Source of the DNA: Novosphingobium sp. B 225
GTDB lineage: Bacteria; Pseudomonadota; Alphaproteobacteria; Sphingomonadales; Sphingomonadaceae
Direction: 5' to 3'
Assembly (NCBI RefSeq): GCF_002198665.1
Contig: NZ_MWLM01000064.1
Coordinates: 43,997-107,996, forward strand
DNA length: 64,000 nt
The translations under genes were made by a program, and so were the position numbers. The notes beneath the pieces are model-generated. The model worked only from the letters and a program-made list of their open reading frames with translations, did not search any database and was not told the origin of the DNA. This document shows positions 16,739-24,804 of the stretch, piece by piece. Every line of letters starts with the position of its first letter. Positions within the stretch are counted from its first letter, which is position 1.

Positions 16739-17913
16739 AGCTCGGTTTCTCGCCTGAGGAAGAACTGTTCCGCGCCGAATGTGCTGACTGGCTGCAAGGC
16801 CAGATGGCCGGCGAATTCAAGGACATCAAAGGCATCACCACGCTGACCGCCAAGGCGGAACGGCGCAAGGAATGGGAGCAACAGCTCGCCGCGCACAAAT
16901 GGTCGTGCATCGGCTGGCCGAGCCAGTGGGGCGGGCGCGACGCGACGCTCGCGCAGCAGGTAATCTTTGCCGAAGAATATGCCCGTGCGGGCGTGCCGGG
17001 GCGGGTTAATCACATCGGCATCGAACTGGCCGGGCCGACCATCCTGACCTTTGGTACCGAACAGCAGAAGGCGCGCTTTCTGCCGGGGATCGCGGCCGGG
17101 CAGACGATCTTCTGCCAGGGCTTTTCCGAACCCGGCGCGGGCTCCGATCTCGCTTCGGTCCGCACCAAGGGGCGGCTGGAAGACGGCGAGTGGGTGGTGA
17201 ATGGCCAGAAGATCTGGACCAGTCTGGCGCACATTTCCGACTGGATCTTCGTCGTCACCCGCACCGAAGAGGGATCGAAGGGCCCCAAGGGCCTGTCGTT
17301 CCTGATGATGGATGTGAAGCAGCCCGGGATCGAGATCCGCGGGATCAAGCAGATCAACGGCGACGCCGAATTCAACGAAACCTTCTTCACCGATGCGCGC
17401 TGCCCGGCGGACAGCCTGATCGGCGCGGTCGGCGATGGCTGGAAGATCGCCATGGGCCTGCTGGCGTTTGAGCGGGGGGTTTCCACGCTGGGCCAGCAGA
17501 TGGCCTTCCGCAATGAACTCGACGCGATCATCGCTGCGGCCAAGGCGAACGGGCAGGCCAGCAATCCGCTGATCCGCCAGCGGATTGCCAAGGCAGAAAT
17601 CGGCCTGCGGCTGATGCGTTACGGCGCGCTGCGGATGCTGTCGAACACCGATCATTCCAAGATCGACGGCGCGGCGCTGACTTACAAGATCCAGTGGGCC
17701 ACCTGGCGGCGCAGCCTGGGCGAACTGGCGATGGACGTGCTAGGGCAGGCCGGGGAAGTGGCTGAGGGCAGCGAATACGAGTGGGGCATGCTGCCCAACC
17801 TGTTCCTCTTCAGCCGCAGCGACACAATCTATGGCGGCACCAACCAGATCCAGCGCAACCTGATCGCCGAACGCGGTCTGGGCATGCCGCGCGAACCGAG
17901 GGGTGATTTGTGA
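16735..17913 (+). CDS. fadE30: HIP-CoA-type acyl-CoA dehydrogenase, FadE30-like
   Basis: A 392-residue ACAD. The N-terminal GEFKDIKGITT and ARAGVPGRVNHIGIELAGPT segments, then GFSEPGAGSDLASV and GQKIWTSLAHISDWIF, match the FadE30 type, which dehydrogenates the HIP-CoA side chain. The C-terminus has DTIYGGTNQIQRNLIAERGLG with Gly at the medium-chain catalytic position; LLAFERGVSTLG supplies a candidate helix-G Glu. It overlaps the partner ACAD upstream and the ipdF-like SDR downstream. The fadE30-ipdF neighbourhood also exists in mycobacteria and supports the name; the name is still an inference from pattern and context. Confidence 0.84.
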   Translation: MKLGFSPEEELFRAECADWLQGQMAGEFKDIKGITTLTAKAERRKEWEQQLAAHKWSCIGWPSQWGGRDATLAQQVIFAEEYARAGVPGRVNHIGIELAGPTILTFGTEQQKARFLPGIAAGQTIFCQGFSEPGAGSDLASVRTKGRLEDGEWVVNGQKIWTSLAHISDWIFVVTRTEEGSKGPKGLSFLMMDVKQPGIEIRGIKQINGDAEFNETFFTDARCPADSLIGAVGDGWKIAMGLLAFERGVSTLGQQMAFRNELDAIIAAAKANGQASNPLIRQRIAKAEIGLRLMRYGALRMLSNTDHSKIDGAALTYKIQWATWRRSLGELAMDVLGQAGEVAEGSEYEWGMLPNLFLFSRSDTIYGGTNQIQRNLIAERGLGMPREPRGDL

Positions 17914-18692
17914 GCCTTATCCCGACTTATCCCGAACCCCGCGGCCTGCTGAAAGGCAAGACCGTGGTGGTCACCGCCGCCGCCGGCACGGGCATCGGTT
18001 ATTCCGCTGCCAAACGCGCTGCGGAAGAAGGCGCGACCGTGCTGATCAGCGATTTCCATGAACGCCGTCTTGGTGAAGCGGCGGACCGGATCGCGGCGGA
18101 AACCGGTCTTGCCCGGCCCGCGACCGTGGTTTGCGATGTCACCAGTCAGGACCAGGTCGATGCGCTGCACGCCGCCGCGCTGAAAGAGCTGGGCCGGATC
18201 GACGTGCTGATCAACAATGCTGGCCTCGGCGGCGAAGTCGATGTGGTCGACATGACCGATGAGCAGTGGTTCCGTGTGCTCGACGTCACGCTTAATTCGG
18301 TGTTCCGGATGAGCCGGGCTTTCCTGCCCGCGATGTACGCGCAGCAAAGCGGCGTGGTGGTCAACAACGCCTCGGTGCTGGGCTGGCGCGCGCAAAAGGG
18401 ACAGGCGCACTATGCTGCAGCCAAAGCCGGGGTGATGGCCTTTACCCGCTGCTCTGCGGTTGAGGCCGCCGAACATGGCGTGCGGATCAACGCCGTCGCG
18501 CCATCGATCGCGATGCACGCGTTTCTGGCCAAAGTGACCACGGATGAACTTCTGGCCGAACTGTCGAGCAAGGAAGCCTTCGGCCGCCCGGCGGAAGTTT
18601 GGGAAGTGGCCAACGTGATGATGTTCCTCGCCTCTGACCTGTCGAGTTATATGACCGGAGAGGTCGTTTCGGTATCGAGCCAGCGGGCGTGA
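17910..18692 (+). CDS. ipdF: SDR, IpdF type (hydroxy-HIP-CoA dehydrogenase)
   Basis: A 260-residue SDR with TAAAGTGIGYSAAKRAAEEG, ISDFHERRLGEAADRI and NNAGLGGEVDVVDMTDEQWFRVLDVTL split as usual. The active site is NNASVLGWRAQKGQAHYAAAKAG (Ser, Tyr, Lys), and GEVVSVSSQRA closes the chain. These segments resemble mycobacterial IpdF, which oxidises the hydroxyl on the HIP-CoA bicycle. The start is GTG at 17910, overlapping the FadE30 stop (GTGA), with GAGGGG upstream. The stop is followed by an 88-bp gap holding repeat copy 2, the only real break between the dehydrogenase genes and the last three genes of the operon. Confidence 0.86.
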   Translation: MSLIPTYPEPRGLLKGKTVVVTAAAGTGIGYSAAKRAAEEGATVLISDFHERRLGEAADRIAAETGLARPATVVCDVTSQDQVDALHAAALKELGRIDVLINNAGLGGEVDVVDMTDEQWFRVLDVTLNSVFRMSRAFLPAMYAQQSGVVVNNASVLGWRAQKGQAHYAAAKAGVMAFTRCSAVEAAEHGVRINAVAPSIAMHAFLAKVTTDELLAELSSKEAFGRPAEVWEVANVMMFLASDLSSYMTGEVVSVSSQRA

Positions 18693-18704
18693 AAACGCTC
18701 CTCA

Positions 18705-18771
18705 TCCGTTCGTGTCGAGCGAAGTCGAGACACCTGCGCGCGGCATCTCGACTTCGCTCGATGCGAACGGG
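18705..18771. repeat. TCCGTTCGTGTCGAGC palindrome (family A), copy 2
   Basis: Inverted repeat with arms TCCGTTCGTGTCGAGCGAAG and CTTCGCTCGATGCGAACGGG. It fills most of the 18693-18780 gap. Its right end supplies GGGAG at 18769-18773, seven bases before the ATG of the MaoC-like gene. The repeat therefore appears to provide that gene's ribosome-binding site. Confidence 0.88.
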
Positions 18772-18780
18772 AGAATTTGA

Positions 18781-19242
18781 ATGACAAAAGTGTTTGAGAG
18801 CCCCCGCGATTTGATCGGCCAGGAAGGCACCGCACTCGGCCCGACCAACTGGCTTGCCATTGAACAGGACCGCGTCAACGGCTTTGCCGAAGTGACCGGC
18901 GATCACCAGTGGATCCACGTCGATGTCGACCGCGCGAAGGACGGCCCGTTCGGCGGGACCATCGCCCATGGCTATCTGACAATGAGCCTGGTCAACTTCT
19001 TCCTGCCCGACCTGATCGAAGTGCGCGGGTTCACCCACGCGGTCAACGTCGGCGCGGACCGGTTACGGTTCCTCAGCCCCGTGAAAGTCGGCAGCCGCAT
19101 TCGCGGGGTGGGCGAGATCGTCTCGGTCGAAGAGGTCAAAGGCGCGATCCAGTCGGTCGTGCGCGTGACCGTGGAGATCGAGCATAGCGACAAGCCCGCC
19201 TGCGTTGTCGATACCATCAGCCGCTATTTTCCGGAGTCCTGA
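18781..19242 (+). CDS. MaoC-like hotdog-fold dehydratase/hydratase
   Basis: A 153-residue single-hotdog protein. The hydratase-2 motif is present: Asp41 and His46 in VTGDHQWIHVDVDRA, followed by PFGGTIAHGYLTMSL. These features fit R-specific enoyl-CoA hydratases of the MaoC family. Length and motif are those of homodimeric single-domain forms. Its start depends on the Shine-Dalgarno sequence contributed by the repeat just upstream. In this operon it may hydrate a side-chain or ring-derived enoyl-CoA ahead of the MFE-2-type SDR; the exact substrate is not visible. Confidence 0.88.
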   Translation: MTKVFESPRDLIGQEGTALGPTNWLAIEQDRVNGFAEVTGDHQWIHVDVDRAKDGPFGGTIAHGYLTMSLVNFFLPDLIEVRGFTHAVNVGADRLRFLSPVKVGSRIRGVGEIVSVEEVKGAIQSVVRVTVEIEHSDKPACVVDTISRYFPES

Positions 19243-19243
19243 C

Positions 19244-19618
19244 ATGTCCACACCCGAACAGATGCTCGCTGCCGTCCACGCCTATGTCGCCGCGTTCGAC
19301 GCAGGCGATCCTGAGATGGCCGTGGCGATTTTTGCCGAGGATGCGGTGGTCGAGGACCCGGTCGGCACCCCGCTCAAGCGCGGGCATGAAGAGATCCGCG
19401 CGTTTTATGTTGCCTCGATGGCGACCGGCGCGAAGCTGGTGCTGGACGGCCCGGTGCGCCTGGCCGAGGGGCATGCCGCCTTTGCCTTTCACGTGCCGTT
19501 GCACTTTGACGGGAAGGACATGGAAATCCACGTGATTGATACTTTTGCCTTCAATGCGGAGGGCAAAGTGCGCGAAATGCGGGCCTTCTTCGGCCCCGGT
19601 AACATGATCGCGAAATGA
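19244..19618 (+). CDS. ksi: Delta5-3-ketosteroid isomerase
   Basis: A 124-residue NTF2-fold protein that aligns without gaps in the N-terminal half with the Comamonas ketosteroid isomerase as I recall it. The catalytic residues fall at the same numbers: Tyr14 (VHAYVAAFDAGD), Asp38 (AVVEDPVGTP) and Asp99 (VIDTFAFN). It would move the 5,6 double bond of a 3-oxo-delta5 steroid to the 4,5 position, before ring-A dehydrogenation. The ATG at 19244 has CGGAG upstream, one base after the MaoC stop; its own stop overlaps the ligase start (ATGA). Other NTF2-fold proteins in the window were not assigned this role. Confidence 0.93.
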   Translation: MSTPEQMLAAVHAYVAAFDAGDPEMAVAIFAEDAVVEDPVGTPLKRGHEEIRAFYVASMATGAKLVLDGPVRLAEGHAAFAFHVPLHFDGKDMEIHVIDTFAFNAEGKVREMRAFFGPGNMIAK

Positions 19619-21147
19619 CCGGACTCCCGCCGACCATTCCCCACGCTGCTCAGGCCGCCGCAGCGCGCTGGCCAGAGGCGACGGCGCTGATCGAGGGCGA
19701 GGTCACCTGGACCTTTGCCGAGCTGTGGCAGCACAGCCGCGCCGCCGCTGCGGCATTGATCGCGCGCGGGGTGGGGCCGGGGGACAGGGTGGCTATCTGG
19801 GCGCCCAACCGGCGCGAATGGGTGGTTGCTGCGATTGCGACGATGACCTTGGGTGCAGCAGTGGTAACACTCAATACCCGGCTCAAAGGGCGTGAGGCGG
19901 GAGACATCCTGCGCCGCACCCACGCGCGGTTGCTGTTCACCGTCACCGACTTTCTGGGCATCGATTACCAGGCACTGCTGGTGGATGAGGATCTGCCGGA
20001 CCTGCGCGAAACGGTGATGCTGGACCGCGATTTCGATGCGTTCCTCGCCAGCGGCCAGGGCGCGGACGATCCTGCGGTAGATAGCGCGCTGGCGGCCATC
20101 GACGCCGATACGATCAGTGACATCCTGTTCACCAGCGGCACCACCGGCAGCCCAAAGGGCGTGCTGATGACCCACGGCCGCGTCCTGCCGCAATGCGGGG
20201 TCTGGATCGGCAACACTGGGCTCTCATTCGGCGAACGCTACCTGATCGCCAACCCGTTCTTCCACTCGTTCGGGATGAAAGTCGGCTGGGTCGCCTGCCT
20301 GCTGTCGGGCGCGGTGATGGTGCCGATGGCGCAGTTCGACGTGGCCGAAGCGATCGCGCTGATCGAAAAGCTCAAGATCAACTTCTTCCCCGGCCCGCCG
20401 ACCGTGTTCCAGATGATCCTGGCCGAAAAGGACAAGCGGCCAATCGACACCTCCAGCCTGCGCGGCGGCACCACCGGCGCGGCCACCGTGCCGCCGGTAC
20501 TGGTCCAGCGGATCCGCGACGAGCTGGGGATGAAGGACATCATCACCGCCTATGGCATGACCGAATGCGTCAACATCACCTCTTGCCGCCCGGGTGACCC
20601 CGCCGAGACCATCGCCCAGACCTGCGGTGCGGCGATTCCCGGCAACGAGGTGATCATTGCCGACGATAATGGCAACGAAGTGCCGCGCGGTGAAACCGGT
20701 GAGATCCTGGTGCGAGGGCAAGGGGTAATGCTGGGCTATCTCGATGATCCCACAGCCACTGCCGAAGCCATCGACACGGCAGGCTGGCTCCACACCGGCG
20801 ATGTCGGAACGATGGACGAAGCCGGCTATGTCCGCATCACCGACCGCAAGAAGGACCTGTATATTTCGGGCGGTTTCAACGTCTATCCGGCCGAAGTTGA
20901 GAAACTGCTTTCGGTACATCCTGCCATTGCCATGGTCGCCGTGGTGGGCGTGCCGGATGAGCGGATGGGCGAAGTGGGCAAGGCCTATGTCGTCCTGCGC
21001 CCCGGTGCAGCGGCGAGCGAAACGGACCTGATCGCCTGGTCGCGCGAAAATATGGCCAATTACAAGGTTCCGCGTTCGGTCGTGTTCGTGGAGGATTTGC
21101 CAAGGAACGCCAGCGGCAAGGTGCTGAAGACCGAGCTCAGAGGGTAG
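19615..21147 (+). CDS. fadD3: Acyl-CoA ligase, FadD3-like (HIP-CoA ligase)
   Basis: A 510-residue AMP-forming ligase. The P-loop-like TSGTTGSPKG is at 173-182, YGMTECVNITSC about 315, TGDVGTMDEAGYVRITDRKK about 400, and the C-terminal catalytic Lys is in NASGKVLKTEL. Length and the GGFNVYPAEVEKLL hinge region fit the medium/HIP-type ligases. It is the last gene of the 16-kb operon, overlaps the isomerase, and is followed by repeat family B rather than another gene. FadD3 activates HIP, the acid released by HsaD, which would feed all the ipd/fad enzymes encoded upstream. Confidence 0.88.
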   Translation: MTGLPPTIPHAAQAAAARWPEATALIEGEVTWTFAELWQHSRAAAAALIARGVGPGDRVAIWAPNRREWVVAAIATMTLGAAVVTLNTRLKGREAGDILRRTHARLLFTVTDFLGIDYQALLVDEDLPDLRETVMLDRDFDAFLASGQGADDPAVDSALAAIDADTISDILFTSGTTGSPKGVLMTHGRVLPQCGVWIGNTGLSFGERYLIANPFFHSFGMKVGWVACLLSGAVMVPMAQFDVAEAIALIEKLKINFFPGPPTVFQMILAEKDKRPIDTSSLRGGTTGAATVPPVLVQRIRDELGMKDIITAYGMTECVNITSCRPGDPAETIAQTCGAAIPGNEVIIADDNGNEVPRGETGEILVRGQGVMLGYLDDPTATAEAIDTAGWLHTGDVGTMDEAGYVRITDRKKDLYISGGFNVYPAEVEKLLSVHPAIAMVAVVGVPDERMGEVGKAYVVLRPGAAASETDLIAWSRENMANYKVPRSVVFVEDLPRNASGKVLKTELRG

Positions 21148-21170
21148 GGGCTTCCGTTCGACCGCTTGTT

Positions 21171-21277
21171 CGTCATCCTGAACTTGTTTCAGGATCCATT
21201 TCGCGGTTGGCTCAGTTTTGGCCGGCGGGAAACTGGGATTGCGGCAAGATGGATCCTGAAACAAGTTCAGGATGACG
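21171..21277. repeat. GTCATCCTGAACTTGTTTCAGG inverted repeat (family B), copy 1
   Basis: The outer arms CGTCATCCTGAACTTGTTTC and GAAACAAGTTCAGGATGACG continue for about 29 matched bases (21171-21199 and 21249-21277) around a 49-base centre. Each arm also contains its own small palindrome (CCTGAACTTGTTTCAGG). It lies between the ends of two convergent operons, where it could act as a bidirectional terminator. Confidence 0.9.
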
Positions 21278-21302
21278 GCGTTTGATGGTGGGAGCGGGTG
21301 GG

Positions 21303-21734
21303 CTACCCCCCGAACACCTCAAAACTGCCTACATGCGCGCGGTTGAGCTTGGTGCGGTGGCACAGCTTCCACTGGCCGTCCACGCGCCGCCAGCGGTCGT
21401 GGTAATCGCCCAGCGTGGCGAAAGTCACGTGTTCCTTGCCCGGCGGGCCCAGGTGCATGTCGCTGACGTAGCAGCGGCTTGTCGCCTCGTTCCCGTCGAC
21501 TTCGACCAGCAGGTTGCCGAGCAGGTGCTGAGTTGGCCCGCAGGGGTCGAGATAGCGGCGGATCAGCGCGACGATCTCTGCCGGGCTGGCCAGCGGGCCG
21601 GTGCCGAGTTCACCGGTGGCGTCTTCGGTCAGTTCCGCCAGCAGCCCCGGCCAGTCGCGCGCGTCCATTGCCCGGGCCATCCGGATGAGCGCGCGGGCGA
21701 TGTCGCGTTCGGCCAGCAGCAGGTCCAGGCTCAC
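21303..21734 (-). CDS. SnoaL/NTF2-like protein
   Basis: A 143-residue NTF2-fold protein. It has the N-terminal helix LLAERDIARALIRMARAMDA followed by RDWPGLLAELTEDAT, a typical SnoaL_4 layout, then strands with TQHLLGNLLVEVDG and GDYHDRWRRVDGQWK. The GTG at 21734 overlaps the stop of the upstream flavoprotein (GTGA). The longer in-frame reading is antisense-like sequence inside that flavoprotein and was discarded. It might be a steroid isomerase, dehydratase or a small hydroxylase subunit. No catalytic set equal to the true isomerase is present. Confidence 0.75.
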   Translation of the reverse strand: MSLDLLLAERDIARALIRMARAMDARDWPGLLAELTEDATGELGTGPLASPAEIVALIRRYLDPCGPTQHLLGNLLVEVDGNEATSRCYVSDMHLGPPGKEHVTFATLGDYHDRWRRVDGQWKLCHRTKLNRAHVGSFEVFGG

Positions 21735-23857
21735 GTTCCAGCCACCGCCTTCACCGCTGCCAGCGCCCCGGCCATCGCGCCTTCGATATAACCGACCCCG
21801 GTGGCATCGCCGATCGGGTGGACGGTAAAGCCTGCGGCCTGCAAGCTGTCCGCCAGCGTCAGGTCGCCCACCGCGCCCTTGGCGACGATCACGTTGTCGG
21901 CGGGGATGGTCTGCACTGCGCCCTTGGCGTCGGCGAAGCTGATCGCTTCCTTGGTGATGGCAACGTCCCTGGCCCCGCCGTGCAGGCCGACGCCGTGCTC
22001 GGCCAGTTCCGACAAAATCCGCATCCGCCGCACCAGCGTCAGCCCTTTGCCCAGTCGCGGTGCTTCTTCGATCACGTGCACTTTGCGCCCACGCTCGCTC
22101 AGGAATTCGGCCAGTTCGATCCCGACCAGCTCGCCGCCGATGATCGCGATATTGTCCCCCAGCGGCATCCACGCGTGGGTCGCCTTGCGCACCAGCGCCA
22201 GGTTGGCAGTCGCCCCCGTCGCCGCGCCGACTTTGGTGGCAAGGCGCGTGAACAGCCCGGTCTTGCGTTTGATCTCGTCGCTGCTTTCGCCCAGCATCAT
22301 CCCGCGCATGTCATCGCCCGAGAATACGTGCGGCAGTTCGCCGCCCGGAATTTCGGGCATTCCGCGCACCGCGCCAGTGGCGACGATCACTTCGTCCACG
22401 CCCAGCGCGCGGAGCAATTCGGGGGTCGCCGTGGTGCCGAGCTTAACCGTGACTGGCGCTTCTTCCACTTCCTGCCGCAACCAGTCGAGCAGGCGTTCGT
22501 TGGCAGGATAGGCCAGGCTGGCAAAGCGCAGCGTGCCGCCCAGCCGGTCGCTCTGTTCGATCAGTGTCACCTTGTGCCCCAGCGCTGCCAATCGCCGCGC
22601 GCTTTCCATGCCGCCGGGGCCGCCGCCGATCACCGCGACATGTTTGGGCGTGGCGGCAGGCAGGGCGGGGGCCTGATCCTCGAACCCCAGCTCCGGATTG
22701 ACCGCGCAGCGCGCTGAACCGCCCATATAGATGGCGCTGATGCAGGTGTAGCAATAGACGCAGGGTCGCACTTTGTCGGGGCGGCCCGCCAGCAGCTTGT
22801 TGGGCAGATGCGGATCGGCCAGCAATTTGCGGCCCATCGCGACGAAATCGAGTTCGCCCTTGCTGATCCCGCTGTCCGCCGCTTCGGGTTCAACCCGGCC
22901 CGAGCCCAGCACCGGGATTGAAACCGCCCTCTTCAACTCTGCCGTGGCCGACAGGTTGAAACTTTCGACATGCGGGGTGTGCGATTCGCTGTGCAGCGCG
23001 CCGTCGCCGGTCTCGTGATAGGTGGTGACGGTGATCGCATCCGCCCCCGCTTCCTCGACCATTTTGGCGTGGGCCTTGGCATCCTCGATCGTGATCCCGG
23101 CCTTGCCGATTTCGCGCGAATCGAGCTTTACCCAGAACGGGTAATCCGGCCCAACTTCGGCCCGGATTGCGCGGATCACTTCCAGCGGGAAGCGCATCCG
23201 GTTTTCGCGGCTGCCGCCGTACTGATCAGTGCGCTGATTGGTGTAGGGCGAAATGAACGAACTGAGCAGATAGCCGTGCCCGGAATGCAGCTCGATCCCG
23301 TCAAACCCGGCTTCCTTGGCGCGGCGTGCCCCGGCGGCAAACTGGCTGACCGCCAAGGCGATGTCAGCCTGTTCCAGCACCTTGATCTCGGGCATTTTCA
23401 TGCCGGACAGCCCGGCCAGTTCCTCCATCAGGAAATAGTCGGTGAAATTGCCCTTGGGGGCAGGGGGATAGCCCGGCGCCCACAGCGGATGGCCCCAGCG
23501 CATGTGCGAATAGCCCGCCACCAGCCCGCCGTGGTGGAGCTGCGCGGCGATCTTCGCGCCGTGGCGGTGGACCCGTTCAGTCAGCGCCTTCAGCCCCGGC
23601 AGGAACTTGTCGTCCGAGATTGCCGTCTGCCCCATGGCGACGCAGCCGAGCGGCCAGGCGACCCCGGTGACTCCAGAGATGATCAGGGCGACCCCGCCCT
23701 TGGCCTGCTCCTCGTGATAGGCGATCAGCCGTTCACCCACTGTGCCATCATCTTCTGACAGGCTGACCCCCATCGCGGTCACGGCGATGCGGTTTTTCAG
23801 CTCCATCGTGCCGATCCTGCCGGGGGAGAGCAGGTGCGGATAGCGGTTGCTGGTCAT
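21731..23857 (-). CDS. Old-yellow-enzyme/2,4-dienoyl-CoA-reductase-like flavo-FeS oxidoreductase
   Basis: A 708-residue three-part enzyme. Residues 1 to about 370 form an FMN TIM barrel (GVSLSEDDGTV, QLHHGGLVAG, GIELHSGHGYLLSSFISP, NQRTDQYGGSRENRMRF). A cysteine cluster CVYCYTC...C follows, then FAD and NAD(P) domains (VIGGGPGGMESARRLAALGH and IIGGELVGIELAEFLSERG). The architecture is that of FadH, trimethylamine dehydrogenase and bile-acid/steroid dienoyl reductases. The cysteine spacing is C-x2-C-x2-C-x11-C, one residue shorter than the usual C-x2-C-x3-C. The start overlaps the TIM-barrel gene upstream (ATGA). It would reduce an activated C=C bond, possibly on a steroid ring. Confidence 0.88.
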   Translation of the reverse strand: MTSNRYPHLLSPGRIGTMELKNRIAVTAMGVSLSEDDGTVGERLIAYHEEQAKGGVALIISGVTGVAWPLGCVAMGQTAISDDKFLPGLKALTERVHRHGAKIAAQLHHGGLVAGYSHMRWGHPLWAPGYPPAPKGNFTDYFLMEELAGLSGMKMPEIKVLEQADIALAVSQFAAGARRAKEAGFDGIELHSGHGYLLSSFISPYTNQRTDQYGGSRENRMRFPLEVIRAIRAEVGPDYPFWVKLDSREIGKAGITIEDAKAHAKMVEEAGADAITVTTYHETGDGALHSESHTPHVESFNLSATAELKRAVSIPVLGSGRVEPEAADSGISKGELDFVAMGRKLLADPHLPNKLLAGRPDKVRPCVYCYTCISAIYMGGSARCAVNPELGFEDQAPALPAATPKHVAVIGGGPGGMESARRLAALGHKVTLIEQSDRLGGTLRFASLAYPANERLLDWLRQEVEEAPVTVKLGTTATPELLRALGVDEVIVATGAVRGMPEIPGGELPHVFSGDDMRGMMLGESSDEIKRKTGLFTRLATKVGAATGATANLALVRKATHAWMPLGDNIAIIGGELVGIELAEFLSERGRKVHVIEEAPRLGKGLTLVRRMRILSELAEHGVGLHGGARDVAITKEAISFADAKGAVQTIPADNVIVAKGAVGDLTLADSLQAAGFTVHPIGDATGVGYIEGAMAGALAAVKAVAGT

Positions 23858-24681
23858 GTTTGGGTTCCCTGGGACAGACAGAAATCGAGCGCTGCGGCGC
23901 ATTGCCGCGCACTTTCGGCGGGGGGCAGCGCATCTAGCGCGGCGGAGAACATTTCGATGCCGGTCGGAGCCGTGGTGCCAGTGGCGGCCAGGGCCTGCAT
24001 GAACGCGGCAAAATCAATCACGCCTGCGCCGGGCATCAGCCGGTCCTGCATCCGGTTGACCATCTGCGCATCGGCATCGGCGGGCACATCGGCCAGTTGC
24101 ACGCTGTAGATGCGGTCGCCGGGAATGCTGGCCAGCAGATCGAGCGAGGACTGGCTGGTGTGGAAATGGCAGCTGTCGATCATCAGCCCGCCGTTGTTTG
24201 CCCCGGCACGTTCGACAATCTCCCAGGCTTCAGCCAAGCCAAAGATCCCGCCCGATGGCACGAATTCCAGCGCCACGCGCAGCCCGTGATCGGCGGCACG
24301 CTGGCACAGCGCCTTGAAGGTCGCGGCCATGGCCGGGCCGTGAAACGGCAGGCCGAACAGTTCGGCGGCGGAAATGGTGTGGGCGCCCAGCGCCTGCGCC
24401 ATCGGCAGCATCCGTTCCGGCGTCTGCCATTTCAGCATGTCCCACATCGACGGTGGCGCTTCGGCCTGACCGGGCAGCCAGCAGCAGAGTACCTCCATCT
24501 CGCTCACCGTCAGGCCCGCAGCGGCCACGGCAGCGCGCAATTCGGACAGATCTGCATCGCGCACATCACTGGGCCAGATCGAAACTGCATCGAACCCGGC
24601 GGCGCGGGCGTGGGCCAGCCGGTCTTGCACCGGCAAGAGCCGCTGCGATCCCGAATAGAGCACGCGCTGCTGCGGGGTCAT
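23854..24681 (-). CDS. Sugar phosphate isomerase/epimerase-like TIM barrel
   Basis: A 275-residue protein of the xylose-isomerase-like (AP endonuclease 2) TIM-barrel family. It shows HARAAGFDAVSIWPSDV, VALEFVPSGGIFGLAEAWEI with a metal-binding Glu, GLMIDSCHFHTS with Asp and His, and GAGVIDFAAFMQAL. These are the spaced Glu/Asp/His metal ligands of the fold. It is first in a three-gene operon and overlaps the flavoprotein start, so it is probably a partner in a small-molecule pathway rather than DNA repair or sugar metabolism. Members of this fold also act as isomerases or C-C lyases on non-sugar substrates; I do not assign one. Confidence 0.8.
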   Translation of the reverse strand: MTPQQRVLYSGSQRLLPVQDRLAHARAAGFDAVSIWPSDVRDADLSELRAAVAAAGLTVSEMEVLCCWLPGQAEAPPSMWDMLKWQTPERMLPMAQALGAHTISAAELFGLPFHGPAMAATFKALCQRAADHGLRVALEFVPSGGIFGLAEAWEIVERAGANNGGLMIDSCHFHTSQSSLDLLASIPGDRIYSVQLADVPADADAQMVNRMQDRLMPGAGVIDFAAFMQALAATGTTAPTGIEMFSAALDALPPAESARQCAAALDFCLSQGTQT

Positions 24682-24768
24682 CGGCGGCAGTCTCCTCTCC
24701 TGGCCGTCATCGGCTAAACCTGACTATGCCCTTGGCCCGGGCCCCGCAATCGGCCAGACCTGCCGTTC

Positions 24769-24783
24769 GGCACACATTGTGCC
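24769..24783. promoter_or_regulatory. Palindrome GGCACA-CAT-TGTGCC in a divergent promoter region
   Basis: Six-base perfect arms around three bases lie 21 bases before the ATG of the rightward NTF2-like gene and about 90 bases before the leftward TIM-barrel gene. The spacing and position suit an operator for a dimeric regulator. There is no functional evidence. Confidence 0.4.
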
Positions 24784-24804
24784 AAGAACCCCGGAGAGGC
24801 CAGC

